A DNA stretch of 64,000 nt, taken from NCBI GenBank assembly GCA_963699525.1, contig CAVOUI010000014.1, forward strand, positions 39,020 through 103,019, written 5' to 3'. Positions within the stretch are counted from its first letter, which is position 1. Each line of letters starts with the position of its first letter. Source of the DNA: SG8-41 sp963699525. GTDB taxonomy: Bacteria > Pseudomonadota > Gammaproteobacteria > Burkholderiales > SG8-41. The notes beneath the pieces are model-generated. The model searched no databases. It saw only the letters and a list, made by a program, of their open reading frames with translations, and was not told the DNA's origin. Both the position numbers and the translations under genes were made by a program. Shown piece by piece: positions 52,100-60,144 of the stretch.

Positions 52100-52789
52100 A
52101 TGAGACATGTTGAAAGACACAGGACACACCGAATCGGCTGGCTCCGTGCGGCTGTTCTTGGCGCAAACGACGGAATTGTTTCCACGGCGAGCCTGGTCCT
52201 CGGCGTAGCCGCAGCAGGGGCAAGCTCCCAGACCATCCTGGTCGCGGGCGTCGCCGGCCTTGTCGCGGGCGCGATGTCGATGGCCGCCGGCGAGTATGTA
52301 TCGGTCAGCTCACAGGCCGATACCGAACGCGCCGATCTGGATAAGGAGCGCAAGGAGCTGGCTGCGAATCCCGAGCACGAGCACGAGGAGCTGACGGCTA
52401 TCTACGTCAAGCGCGGGCTGGACTCGGCATTGGCCTCCGACGTCGCCACCCAATTGATGCAGCATGACGCGATCGGCGCGCATGCACGTGATGAGCTGGG
52501 CATTTCGGAAATATTGGCCGCGCGACCCGTGCAAGCCGCGCTCGCCTCGGCAGGCACGTTTGCCGTGGGCGCGGTACTCCCCCTTCTGATCGTTCTCGTG
52601 TTTCCGATTTCCGCGCTGATGTGGGCCGTTTCGGGCGGCTCGCTGCTGTTTCTCGCACTGCTGGGCTCCCTGGCCGCACGGGCCGGCGGCGCATCCGTAA
52701 TGACGGCTGCCGCGCGCGTCACGTTTTGGGGCGCGTTGGCCATGGCATTGACGGCTGGAGTCGGGGCGCTCTTCGGCGTGGCCGCTTGA
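52100..52789 (+). CDS. VIT1/CCC1-family iron/manganese transporter
   Basis: 229 residues from ATG 52100. GWLRAAVLGANDGIVSTASL at residues 10-29 is the family start; GLVAGAMSMAAGEYVSVSSQ is the hallmark second segment, and a charged cytosolic region (ERADLDKERKELAANPEHEH, EELTAIY) holds the metal-binding Glu/His. Two pairs of hydrophobic segments and a further one follow. It exports Fe(II) or Mn(II) from the cytosol by homology to Ccc1/VIT1. No ribosome site stronger than GAGG is seen. Confidence 0.92.
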   Translation: MRHVERHRTHRIGWLRAAVLGANDGIVSTASLVLGVAAAGASSQTILVAGVAGLVAGAMSMAAGEYVSVSSQADTERADLDKERKELAANPEHEHEELTAIYVKRGLDSALASDVATQLMQHDAIGAHARDELGISEILAARPVQAALASAGTFAVGAVLPLLIVLVFPISALMWAVSGGSLLFLALLGSLAARAGGASVMTAAARVTFWGALAMALTAGVGALFGVAA

Positions 52790-52837
52790 AGTCCAGTATC
52801 CTTGTGCGATCACCCAGGTGTCAGGAAGGTCCAGATC

Positions 52838-54529
52838 ATGGCCGGCAATGACGGGTATTACGAAGCGCTCTGGCCGCGCAGCCCGCGGCAGGCGCGGGTG
52901 AAGCCGCTCGCGAAGCGGCTCGACACGCTCGCGGGCAAGACGGTGGCGCAGGTCTGGGACCACGTCTTTCGCGGCGACGAGGTATTCGAGTTTCTCGAAT
53001 CGGCACTGAAGGCGCGCTTTCCCGGCGTGCGCTTCGTGAGCTGGCGCGAGTTCGGCAACACGCACGGGAGCGAGGAGCGCGAGGTCGTGGCCGCGCTGCC
53101 GCGGCGCTTCAAGGAGCTCGGCGTCGACGCCGTCATCTCCGGGATGGGCTGTTGAGGGAGCTGCACGCCCGCCGTGTTGCGGGCGAGCGCGGCGGGAGAG
53201 GCGGCCGGCGTGCCGTCGTCCACGCTCGTGTGCGAGGGCTTCATGGGACTCGCCGCCGCGTCCTCGATCGGGCTCGGCATGCCCAACCTGCCGGTCGCGC
53301 GGGTCATCGGGCACCCGGGCGTGCAGAGCAAGGAGATGCTGGAGCGCAACGTCCTGGAAGTCACGCTCGAGCAGGTGATCGATAACCTGCTCAAGGCGCC
53401 CAAGACCGCCGGCGCCGACGGCGAGCCGGGCGCGCGCGACGTCATCGCCAAGGGCGGCTTCCAGGAGATCAACGACACCTTCTACGACCACGGGCTTTCC
53501 GACGGCCTGCCGATCGTCCCGCCCACGCGCGAGAAGGTCGAGCAGTTCCTGCGCTTCACCGACCGCGATCCCGGCGAGTCCCTGGGCGCGCTGCTGCCGG
53601 ACAGCCGCGCGGCGACGATCTGGAGCATCGCCGTGAACGGCGTCATGGCGGGGTGCCGGCCGGAGTACATGCCGGTGCTCGTCGCGCTGATCGAGGCGAT
53701 GGCCGATCCCGCGTACGGCGTCGAGCACAGCGGCAACACGCCGGGCGGCGAGACGTTGATCATCGTGAACGGGCCGGTGATCGAGACGCTCGGCTTCAAC
53801 TACACGCAGGGGGTGATGCGGGACGGCTTCCGGCCGAACACCTCGATCGGGCGGTTCTGGCGGCTGTATCTGCGCAACGTCGCGGGGTTCCTGCCGCACC
53901 GGAACGACAAGGCGACCTTCGGCAACACCTGGCGCGTCGTCGTGGCGGAGAACGAGGACGTGCTGAAGAAAATCGGCTGGGAGCCGAACAGCGCCGACTT
54001 CGGTTTCGCGCCGGGTGAGAGCACCGTCACCATCGCGCGCTACACCGGCGGCAATCACATCTCCTCGGTGTCGGGCGCGACCCCCGAGGCGATGATGCCC
54101 TACCTCTACGACGCGATGATCCGGCAGTACTCGTGGCAGCTCATGTTCACGGTCGGGCAGGGCATGGGCACGCTGCGGCCGCTGATGCTGCTCTCGCCGA
54201 TCATCGCCGAGACCATCGCCGGCTGGGGCTGGTCGAGGCGGGACCTGAAGCGCCATCTCTTCGAGCACGCCCGCATCCCGGCGCGCGAGTTCGAGAGGAT
54301 CCTCCGCGACTGGACGCAGAAGCCGACCTGGAACCTGGCGGAGGAGACGAGAGCGGGGCGCATCCCGAAGGTGTTCCACGAATCCGACGACCCCGGCCGG
54401 ATGGTGCCGCTGGTGTGGAAGCCCGAGGACTACATGCTCGCCGTGACCGGGGACCTCACGCGCAACAGCGTCTACGTCTTCGCGCACAACGGGGTGCTGG
54501 GATATCCTGTCGCGAAGCGCATCCGGTAA
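52838..54529 (+). CDS. UGSC-family selenoprotein with C-terminal extension (in-frame TGA = selenocysteine)
   Basis: A 563-residue product if TGA 53153-53155 is read as selenocysteine 106. The frame is the same on both sides: ISGMGC, then TGA, then GSCTPAVLRASAAGEAAG. C-U-G-S-C is the defining motif of the UGSC selenoprotein family, whose other members have Cys or Sec in that position. The N-terminal part (1-180) is the UGSC domain; the larger rest (about 200-563: FYDHGLSDGLPIVPPTREKV, WSIAVNGVMAGCRPEYMPVL, GNTPGGETLIIVNGP) is a second domain I do not recognise. A hairpin follows the TGA (separate entry). The gene heads a six-gene operon; a redox or peroxide-handling role is inferred from the Sec/Cys motif. 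ATG 52838 lies in a weak context. Without Sec insertion the product would be 105 residues. Confidence 0.85.
53161..53189 (+). promoter_or_regulatory. Candidate bacterial SECIS element
   Basis: CGCCCGC (53166-53172) and GCGGGCG (53179-53185) form a perfect 7-bp stem with a 6-base loop CGTGTT. Beyond an A-A mismatch, TGC (53162-53164) can pair with GCG (53187-53189). The loop begins 17 bases after the TGA, inside the distance expected for bacterial SECIS elements, and contains GU. A competing 7-bp stem (53168-53174 with 53190-53196) is possible. Confidence 0.6.
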
Positions 54530-54843
54530 TGCTCTACATCATCTACCAGGAAGACCGTCCCGACGGCGCCGCGGTGCGGGCGGCGAACCGCGAGGCGCAT
54601 TTCGCGTATCTCGCGAAGCACCAGGACATTCTGGTCCTGGGCGGCGCGCTGCTCGCCGAGGACGGGACGACGCGCACCGGCAGCGTCTTCCTCATCAACG
54701 TGCCTGACCGCGCCGCGGCCGAAGCGTTCTCGCGGGACGAGCCGTTCCGCAAGGCGGGGCTCTTCAGCATCGTGAAGATTTCGCGCATGCGCCGCGGCCA
54801 GTGGAATCCCGCCGCCGCGCCGAAGACCGCGGAAGGCAATTGA
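54529..54843 (+). CDS. YciI-like domain protein
   Basis: 104 residues. MLYIIYQEDRPDGAAVRAAN, REAHFAYLAKHQDILVLGGA and GSVFLINVPDRAAAEAFSRD, then EPFRKAGLFSIVKISRM follow the YciI pattern of a small ferredoxin-like fold with a conserved His (AHFAYL) and Asp (SRDEPF). YciI-like domains are dehydrochlorinase-like or lactone-handling enzymes in aromatic degradation. ATG overlaps the stop of the selenoprotein by one base. Confidence 0.88.
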   Translation: MLYIIYQEDRPDGAAVRAANREAHFAYLAKHQDILVLGGALLAEDGTTRTGSVFLINVPDRAAAEAFSRDEPFRKAGLFSIVKISRMRRGQWNPAAAPKTAEGN

Positions 54844-54847
54844 CCCC

Positions 54848-55430
54848 ATGCAGCCGCACACTCCGCCGCCGCCGTACACGCAGCCGTTCAATTTCCTGCG
54901 GTGGATCGAGGCGAACGCACACCTGCTGAAGCCGCCCGTCGGCAACCAGCAGCTCTGGAAGAACACCGATTTCATCGTGACCGTCGTCGGCGGCCCCAAC
55001 CAGCGCACCGACTTCCACGACGACCCGCACGAGGAGTACTTCTTCCAGATGAAGGGGAACGCGCACCTCCTGATCTGGGAGAACGGAAGCTACTCGCGCG
55101 TGGACCTCAAGGAAGGGGATACCTATCTGCTGCCGCCGCACCTGCGCCACTCGCCGCAGCGGCCCGAGCCCGGGAGCGTGTGCCTGGTGATCGAGCGCAC
55201 GCGCGCGCAGGGCGTGATCGACGGGTTCGAGTGGTACTGCGCCCGCTGCGGGAGCCGCGTCCACCGCATCGACGTGCAGCTCGCCGATATCGTCGCCGAT
55301 CTGCCGCGGGCCTACGAGGCGTTCTACGCTTCACCCGAGACCGCGCGGCGCTGCAGCCGCTGCGGCACGGTGCACCCGGGGCGCGACAGCGCCGCGTGGC
55401 TCAAGGCGCTGGCCGGCGCGAGCGGAGTAA
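54848..55430 (+). CDS. nbaC: 3-hydroxyanthranilate 3,4-dioxygenase, probable frameshift near the C-terminus
   Basis: Residues known from the Cupriavidus enzyme are all present at a constant +6 shift: R53, H57, E63 (RTDFHDDPHEEYFF), H101, R105 and E116 for iron and substrate, plus the second rubredoxin-like iron site C131/C134 and C168/C171. It opens the ring of 3-hydroxyanthranilate to 2-amino-3-carboxymuconate semialdehyde. The frame runs past the expected end; one extra base between 55384 and 55428 would let it stop at TAA 55428-55430, about 193 residues. The next gene is a RidA protein. nbaC is the name used in 2-nitrobenzoate pathways. Confidence 0.92.
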
Positions 55431-55460
55431 ACTGGCATCTAGAACAAGAGGAGGAAGAGC

Positions 55461-55841
55461 ATGGCGCGTGTCATCGTCCGTCCCAAGTCCGGCACCCCGC
55501 CCAAGGCGCCGCTGTCGCCCGCGGTGAAGACCGACCACCTCGTGTTCGTGTCGGGAACGCCCGCGTTCTTCGGCGACCGCCAGATCGCGAAGGGCGATTT
55601 TCCCGCGCAGATGCACCAGGTGATGAAGAACATCCAGGCGGTGCTCGCGGCGGCGGGCAGCGGCCTGCACAAGGTGGTCAAGGTCAACGTCATCCTGGTC
55701 CGCAAGTCGGACTGGGACGAGATGAACAGCATCTACCGCGAGTATTTCAAGGAAGGCGACTACCCGGCGCGCACCACGATCGTGTGCGAGCTGGCGAACC
55801 CGGATTTCCTGCTCGAGATCGAGTGCATCGCCGAAGCGTGA
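55461..55841 (+). CDS. RidA-family protein, possibly 2-aminomuconate deaminase
   Basis: 126 residues. SPAVKTDHLVFVSGTPAFFG, then MHQVMKNIQAVLAAAGSGL and KVVKVNVILVRKSDWDEMNS are the usual RidA blocks, and YPARTTIVCELANPDFLLEI has the conserved Arg104 and Glu119. RidA homologues serve as enamine/imine deaminases, and members act on 2-aminomuconate. The location next to a 3-hydroxyanthranilate dioxygenase favours this, though 2-aminomuconate would need further enzymes not seen here. AGAGGAGGAAGAG precedes the ATG. Confidence 0.88.
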   Translation: MARVIVRPKSGTPPKAPLSPAVKTDHLVFVSGTPAFFGDRQIAKGDFPAQMHQVMKNIQAVLAAAGSGLHKVVKVNVILVRKSDWDEMNSIYREYFKEGDYPARTTIVCELANPDFLLEIECIAEA

Positions 55842-56908
55842 CGCCGCGGCCGACGTTTGCCTACGTCGGCTGCTTCACCACCGCGAAGCGCAAGGCGCGC
55901 GGCAAGGGCATCGCCGTCTTCAGGATCGACCCGGCGACCGGGGCGTGGTCGTTCGTCGAGGCGTGCGACGCCATCCCGAACCCGTCCTATATCTGCCTCG
56001 ACCGCACGCAGCGGTTCATGTATTCCGCCCACGGCGACAGCGCGCAGGCCGGCTCCTACAGGCGGGACGCGCAAACCGGCAAGCTGACGTTTCTCGGCAA
56101 GCAGCGGACCGACGGCGACAACTCGTCCACGGTGGAGGTGGACTCGAGCAACCGCTGGGTCGTGGTCTCCACCGGCCCGGGCGTGGCCGTATTCCCGATC
56201 CATGCGGATGGCTCGCTCGGACCCTATACCGATCTCGTCATTCCCGACGGAACACCGGGGCCCTTCCGCGAAGAGCAGCACGGCCCGCATCCCCACCAGG
56301 CGTCATTCGACCTGACCGGCCGCTTTGTCGTGGTGCCGGACAAGGGGCTGGACCAGGTCCGGGTCTACCGGTTCGATTCGGGGCGCGGCAGGCTCGAGTC
56401 CTGCGATCCCCCGTTCGTCAAAGCCCGCTATGGCGCGATTCCCCGTCATATCGCGTTCCATCCCGCGCGCCCGTACGCCTACGTGGTGAACGAGCAGGAC
56501 TCCACCGTCAACGCCTACCACTGGGACACCGGCCGCGGCGAGTTGAGGCCGTTTCAGCGCGTGCCCACGACGCCGACCACCTATGTCGGAGACAACATGG
56601 CGGCCGAGATCGCGATCCTGCCGTCGGGCCGGTTCCTCTACGCCTCGAACCGCGGCCACGACAGTATCGTGATCTACCGCGTGGACCCGGCTACCGGCAT
56701 GATCGAGCCGACCGGCTGGGAGCCGACGCAAGGCAGGAAGCCGCGCTACTTTGCAATCGACCCGGGCGCGCGCCATCTCTACGCGGCAAACGAGGATAGC
56801 CATACCATCGTCGAGTTCCACATCGACGGGGAAACCGGCAAACTGGCGCCGACGGGGCAGGTGATCGAGACGGGGAGCCCGACATGCATTGCTTTCGCAA
56901 CGCAGTGA
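55838..56908 (+). CDS. Seven-bladed beta-propeller lactonase (YbhE/6-phosphogluconolactonase-like)
   Basis: 356 residues from GTG 55838, which overlaps the RidA stop (GTGA). Repeated units such as FRIDPATGAWSF, RRDAQTGKLTFLG, YRVDPATGMIEPTG and FHIDGETGKLAPTG mark the propeller; GPHPHQASFDLTGRFVVVPD is the conserved family block. No signal peptide. The family includes 3-carboxymuconate cyclase and 6-phosphogluconolactonase; in this operon it may open or close a muconolactone-like intermediate, which is inference. Confidence 0.88.
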   Translation: MTPRPTFAYVGCFTTAKRKARGKGIAVFRIDPATGAWSFVEACDAIPNPSYICLDRTQRFMYSAHGDSAQAGSYRRDAQTGKLTFLGKQRTDGDNSSTVEVDSSNRWVVVSTGPGVAVFPIHADGSLGPYTDLVIPDGTPGPFREEQHGPHPHQASFDLTGRFVVVPDKGLDQVRVYRFDSGRGRLESCDPPFVKARYGAIPRHIAFHPARPYAYVVNEQDSTVNAYHWDTGRGELRPFQRVPTTPTTYVGDNMAAEIAILPSGRFLYASNRGHDSIVIYRVDPATGMIEPTGWEPTQGRKPRYFAIDPGARHLYAANEDSHTIVEFHIDGETGKLAPTGQVIETGSPTCIAFATQ

Positions 56909-56920
56909 AGCGGTGACGGT

Positions 56921-57895
56921 ATGAGCCATTCCTCAGGTTGCGCCGCGAGCGCGGGGTTTCTGGCGCTTCTCATTGCCGTGAGCGCCGGCGCGGCGGACCC
57001 GGGCTACCCGGCGAAACCGGTCAGGATGCTGGTCGGATTCAGCCCGGGCGGCGGCACCGACGTCGCGGCCCGGATCATCGGCAAGAAGCTCTCCGAGATG
57101 TGGAACCAGCAGATCGTCGTGGACAACCGCCCGGGCGCGGGCGGGCTGCTGGCGTTCGACCTGGTGGCGAAGGCAAACGCGGACGGCTATACGCTGCTCG
57201 CCACCAGCCCCAGCTTCGCGATTCAGCCCAGCATCGCGGCCAAGCTGCCGTACGACCCGATCCGCGATTTCGCGCCGGTCACGGTGGCGTGCGCGGCGCC
57301 GTACCTGCTGGTCGTGTATCCCGGCATCGAGGCGAAATCGGTCAAGGAATTGATCGCACTCGCGCGCGCGAGCCCGGGCAAGCTCAATTACGCTTCGGGC
57401 GGCATCGGCAGCGCGCAGCACCTGACCGCCGAGCTGTTCCGGTTGATGGCCGGCATCAGCATCGTGCACGTCCCCTACAAGGGCGCCGTCAGCGTTCCCG
57501 ACGTGATCGCCGGCCGCATCCAGATGCTGTTCAGCGGCGTGCCGCAGGCGCTGAGCCACGTGCAAGGCGGGCGCCTGCGCGCGTTGGGCGTCACGACCCC
57601 CGCGCGGTGGCCGGCCGTGCCTGACGTTCCCACGATCGCGGAAGCAGGCGTTCCCGGGTTCGGGGTCACGGTGTGGTACGGGATTCTCGCGACGGGACGC
57701 ACCCCCGGTCCGGTGATGCAGAAGCTGAACACGGGGTTCGTGACGGCCATTCAGTCCCCCGACGTGCGCCAGCAGCTCACCGCGATGGGGCTGGAGCCGG
57801 TGGCAAACGCGCCCGCCGCGTTCGCCGCGACGATCCGCTCCGAGATCGCGCAGTGGAGGGATGTGGTGAAGCGGGCGGGCATCAAGCCCGACTAA
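56921..57895 (+). CDS. Bug/TctC-family solute-binding protein at the end of the selenoprotein operon
   Basis: 324 residues, 12 bp after the lactonase gene. Signal peptide MSHSSGCAASAGFLALLIAV, cleavage near AGAA. GYPAKPVRMLVGFSPGGGTD (LVGFSPGG in place of VPFPPGG), VDNRPGAGGLLAF, ANADGYTLLATS (A-N replaces A-P), VHVPYKGAVSVPDV and PTIAEAGVPGFG. By position it is the likely binding protein for the compound degraded by the upstream enzymes. Confidence 0.93.
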   Translation: MSHSSGCAASAGFLALLIAVSAGAADPGYPAKPVRMLVGFSPGGGTDVAARIIGKKLSEMWNQQIVVDNRPGAGGLLAFDLVAKANADGYTLLATSPSFAIQPSIAAKLPYDPIRDFAPVTVACAAPYLLVVYPGIEAKSVKELIALARASPGKLNYASGGIGSAQHLTAELFRLMAGISIVHVPYKGAVSVPDVIAGRIQMLFSGVPQALSHVQGGRLRALGVTTPARWPAVPDVPTIAEAGVPGFGVTVWYGILATGRTPGPVMQKLNTGFVTAIQSPDVRQQLTAMGLEPVANAPAAFAATIRSEIAQWRDVVKRAGIKPD

Positions 57896-57898
57896 CCG

Positions 57899-58357
57899 CT
57901 AACCGGGGGCGATGCCCGCCCGGATTTCCTCGGGCGTGACGTCCCTCCGGTGCGTCGCGACGTGCCAGGTGTACCCGAACGGGTCCTCGAGGCTGCCGGA
58001 GCGGTCGCCGTAGCGCTTCTCGTCGACGGGCTGCTGCAGCTTGGCGCCGATGGCCACGGCCCTGCCGACGAAATTGTCGACGTTGTCGACGTAGAGAAAG
58101 ATTCGGAGCGGCGAGCCGCCATACGTCCGCGGCCCGCACACGCCCGCTTCCGGATGCTCGTCGGACAGCATGAAGCGGGAATTTCCAATCCTGAACTGTG
58201 CGTGGCTGATTCTGCCGCCGATGTCCTCGACGCGCATCAGCTCCTTTGCGCCGAACGCACGCGTGTAAAAGTCGATCGCCTCCGCGGCGTCGTCCACGAC
58301 GAGGAACGGCGTCGCGGTGCGAAGCCCGGGGGGGACGGCTCGCCGTTTGAGTGCCAT
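57899..58357 (-). CDS. VOC-family (glyoxalase/PhnB-like) protein
   Basis: 152 residues from ATG 58357 with GGAGG upstream; a start at 58399 is less likely. ATPFLVVDDAAEAIDFYTRA and FGAKELMRVEDIGGRISHAQ, then FMLSDEHPEAGVCGPRTYGG and LEDPFGYTWHVATHRRDVTP follow the PhnB/3-demethylubiquinone-methyltransferase-like VOC pattern; the late Asp-Pro-Phe-Gly-Tyr is typical. No metal can be inferred. It converges with the Bug gene, with 3 bp between the ends. Confidence 0.88.
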   Translation of the reverse strand: MALKRRAVPPGLRTATPFLVVDDAAEAIDFYTRAFGAKELMRVEDIGGRISHAQFRIGNSRFMLSDEHPEAGVCGPRTYGGSPLRIFLYVDNVDNFVGRAVAIGAKLQQPVDEKRYGDRSGSLEDPFGYTWHVATHRRDVTPEEIRAGIAPG

Positions 58358-58367
58358 GCGACCTCCG

Positions 58368-58640
58368 TCAGAAGTTGGGCCGGATGTTGTGGTCGACACA
58401 CAGCATCCGCGCCGCGAGATCGAAGATGAACGGGTCCTTGCTCAGCTGCACGAGGGGCGAGGCTGGCCCGCCCTCCCCAGGCCTTGCAGGCGAGTTGTCA
58501 ACGAGCAAGCTTTCCTGAGTGATGCGATAGAGCTTGCCCGTTGACACTTCCACGTAGGTACCGGGCTCGTTGATCTCGTCCCACGCGAGCGGGCGAAGCG
58601 ACCGCGGCACGTGTGCCAATGCGCCAGTTCTTGCCGGCAT
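58368..58640 (-). CDS. Small uncharacterised protein of about 90 residues
   Basis: 90 residues with a conserved-looking pattern LAWDEINEPGTYVEVSTGKL, YRITQESLLV and LVQLSKDPFIFDLAARMLCV, then DHNIRPNF. It resembles short hypothetical proteins seen near acyl-CoA dehydrogenases and Bug genes in Burkholderiales, but no function is known. GGAGAAA precedes the ATG. One Cys, no signal peptide. It lies 10 bp upstream of the VOC gene on the same strand, probably one transcript. Confidence 0.7.
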   Translation of the reverse strand: MPARTGALAHVPRSLRPLAWDEINEPGTYVEVSTGKLYRITQESLLVDNSPARPGEGGPASPLVQLSKDPFIFDLAARMLCVDHNIRPNF

Positions 58641-58878
58641 AACGGATTTCTCCTTTCCGAAGTAACTTGACGAAGGATTGTTACAGCTCGACGATCACGG
58701 CACGGAAGCGACATCCGTGCCAGGCGTGGCAAAGGTCACGAAAATCAAACTGTTGAGACGAGGACGCGAGCGACGATCGCAGGATTTCGTCGCCGTACTG
58801 CGACGGCGCGCGGCGCCTCTGCGGTTAATGCGTTGATTTCCGGGCGATTCCGGTTTCGCCGATCAACGACGGCGGTGC

Positions 58879-60129
58879 TCAGGTCTCGGGGCCTGCGTAT
58901 TTCCCGGCGGTGTCGGGGAAGAGCGCCTTCACGATCTTGAACTTGGTGACGTCCACCGTGCCGTCCATGTGCAGGAACATGGAGGCGTCGCGGTAGAGCT
59001 TCTCGATGCCGAAGTCGAGCATCGTGCCGTTGCCGCCGTGCAGCTCCATCGCGTGCTTGCACACCTCCAGCACGGCTTCCGACGCGTAGAGCTTGACCAT
59101 ATTGCAGAGCACGTCGGCATCGGGGCTGTTCGAATCCACCGCCGCTGCGGCTTCCTTCAGCAAGCCGCGCACGGCGCAGATCTTCGTCGCCATCTCCGCG
59201 AGGCGAATGGCGGTCGCCTGGTGCTTGATGAGGATGCGGCCGCCCTGCACGTACTCCTGCACGTACTTGGCGGTCTCCTCGAACGCGCGCACGCCGACGC
59301 CGAGGTTCTTCGAGCCCTGGATGATCTTGCCGGGACGGAAGTAGATGCCGGCGCGCGAGAGCGCGTTGTTCTCGACCAGCAGGTGGTCCTTCGGCAGCTC
59401 CATGTCCTCGAACACCATCTCGCCGTTGTTCATGAAGCGGCCGCCGAGCGTCTCGTTGCAGCGCATTACGGAGAAGCCCTTGGTGCCGCGCGGGACGAGG
59501 AAGCTCGAGGTGCCCTGGAGCATGCCGACTTTGGGGTTGGTGTTGGCGTAGACGACGTAGAGCTTCGCGTCGTAGCCGTTGCTGATGAACTGCTTGCGGC
59601 CGTTGATCACCCAGCGGTCGCCCTTCAGGACCGCGCGGGTCCGCATGGACGCTTCCGGCACGTTGTAAGGAAGCCACCGGTCGGACGCGCCGCTCGGCTC
59701 GGTCAGGCAGTGCGCGAGGAGAAAGGTCGGGTCCTTCACCAGGCGCGGGAACCACAGCTCCTGCAGGTGGCGCGGCGCGACGTTGCGGAGCAGCACCGAC
59801 ACCTTCCAGATCTGCACCATCTTGTCCGAGAGGCCACAGTCGCCGCGCGAGATCTCCTCCGAGATCACCGCGAAGGTCTGGGTCTCCGTCTTGGGGTCGA
59901 GCGGCGTGCCGCCGAACTCCTCGGGTACTCCGAGCGTGCGGATGCCGATGGCGTCCGCCGTTTCGAGAATTTTGACCGGCAGCCGGCCTTCCGGCTTCAT
60001 GTTCCATTCCTGCTGCCAGTTCTGGCGCGTGAACGGGATGACGTGCTCGTCCACGAACTTGCGGGTCACGTCCCGCATCATCTTGGTCTCGTCCTGCAGA
60101 CCGCGGTCCCTCAATTCCATCATGTACAT
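58879..60129 (-). CDS. Acyl-CoA dehydrogenase-family protein with Asp at the catalytic position
   Basis: 416 residues from ATG 60129. The N-terminal helical domain is followed by LAHCLTEPSGASDRWLPYNV and VINGRKQFISNGYDAKLYVV (FAD and substrate contacts), and KHAMELHGGNGTMLDFGIEK near the C-terminus. In most of the family the catalytic base is Glu in YEGT; here the matching segment is HMDGTVDV, with Asp. It may therefore have altered chain-length preference or a base elsewhere. It follows the NIPSNAP gene on the same strand by 15 bp. Confidence 0.88.
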   Translation of the reverse strand: MYMMELRDRGLQDETKMMRDVTRKFVDEHVIPFTRQNWQQEWNMKPEGRLPVKILETADAIGIRTLGVPEEFGGTPLDPKTETQTFAVISEEISRGDCGLSDKMVQIWKVSVLLRNVAPRHLQELWFPRLVKDPTFLLAHCLTEPSGASDRWLPYNVPEASMRTRAVLKGDRWVINGRKQFISNGYDAKLYVVYANTNPKVGMLQGTSSFLVPRGTKGFSVMRCNETLGGRFMNNGEMVFEDMELPKDHLLVENNALSRAGIYFRPGKIIQGSKNLGVGVRAFEETAKYVQEYVQGGRILIKHQATAIRLAEMATKICAVRGLLKEAAAAVDSNSPDADVLCNMVKLYASEAVLEVCKHAMELHGGNGTMLDFGIEKLYRDASMFLHMDGTVDVTKFKIVKALFPDTAGKYAGPET

Positions 60130-60144
60130 GAGCTTCTCCTGCTG

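Noticed and set aside
53153..53155. TGA as a nonsense mutation or frameshift splitting the gene
   Set aside because: The frame is identical on both sides and the codon sits at the known Sec position of the UGSC motif, followed by a suitable hairpin.
53168..53196. Alternative 7-bp stem as the SECIS
   Set aside because: It needs a 15-base loop and is less compact than the 53166-53185 hairpin, though it cannot be excluded.
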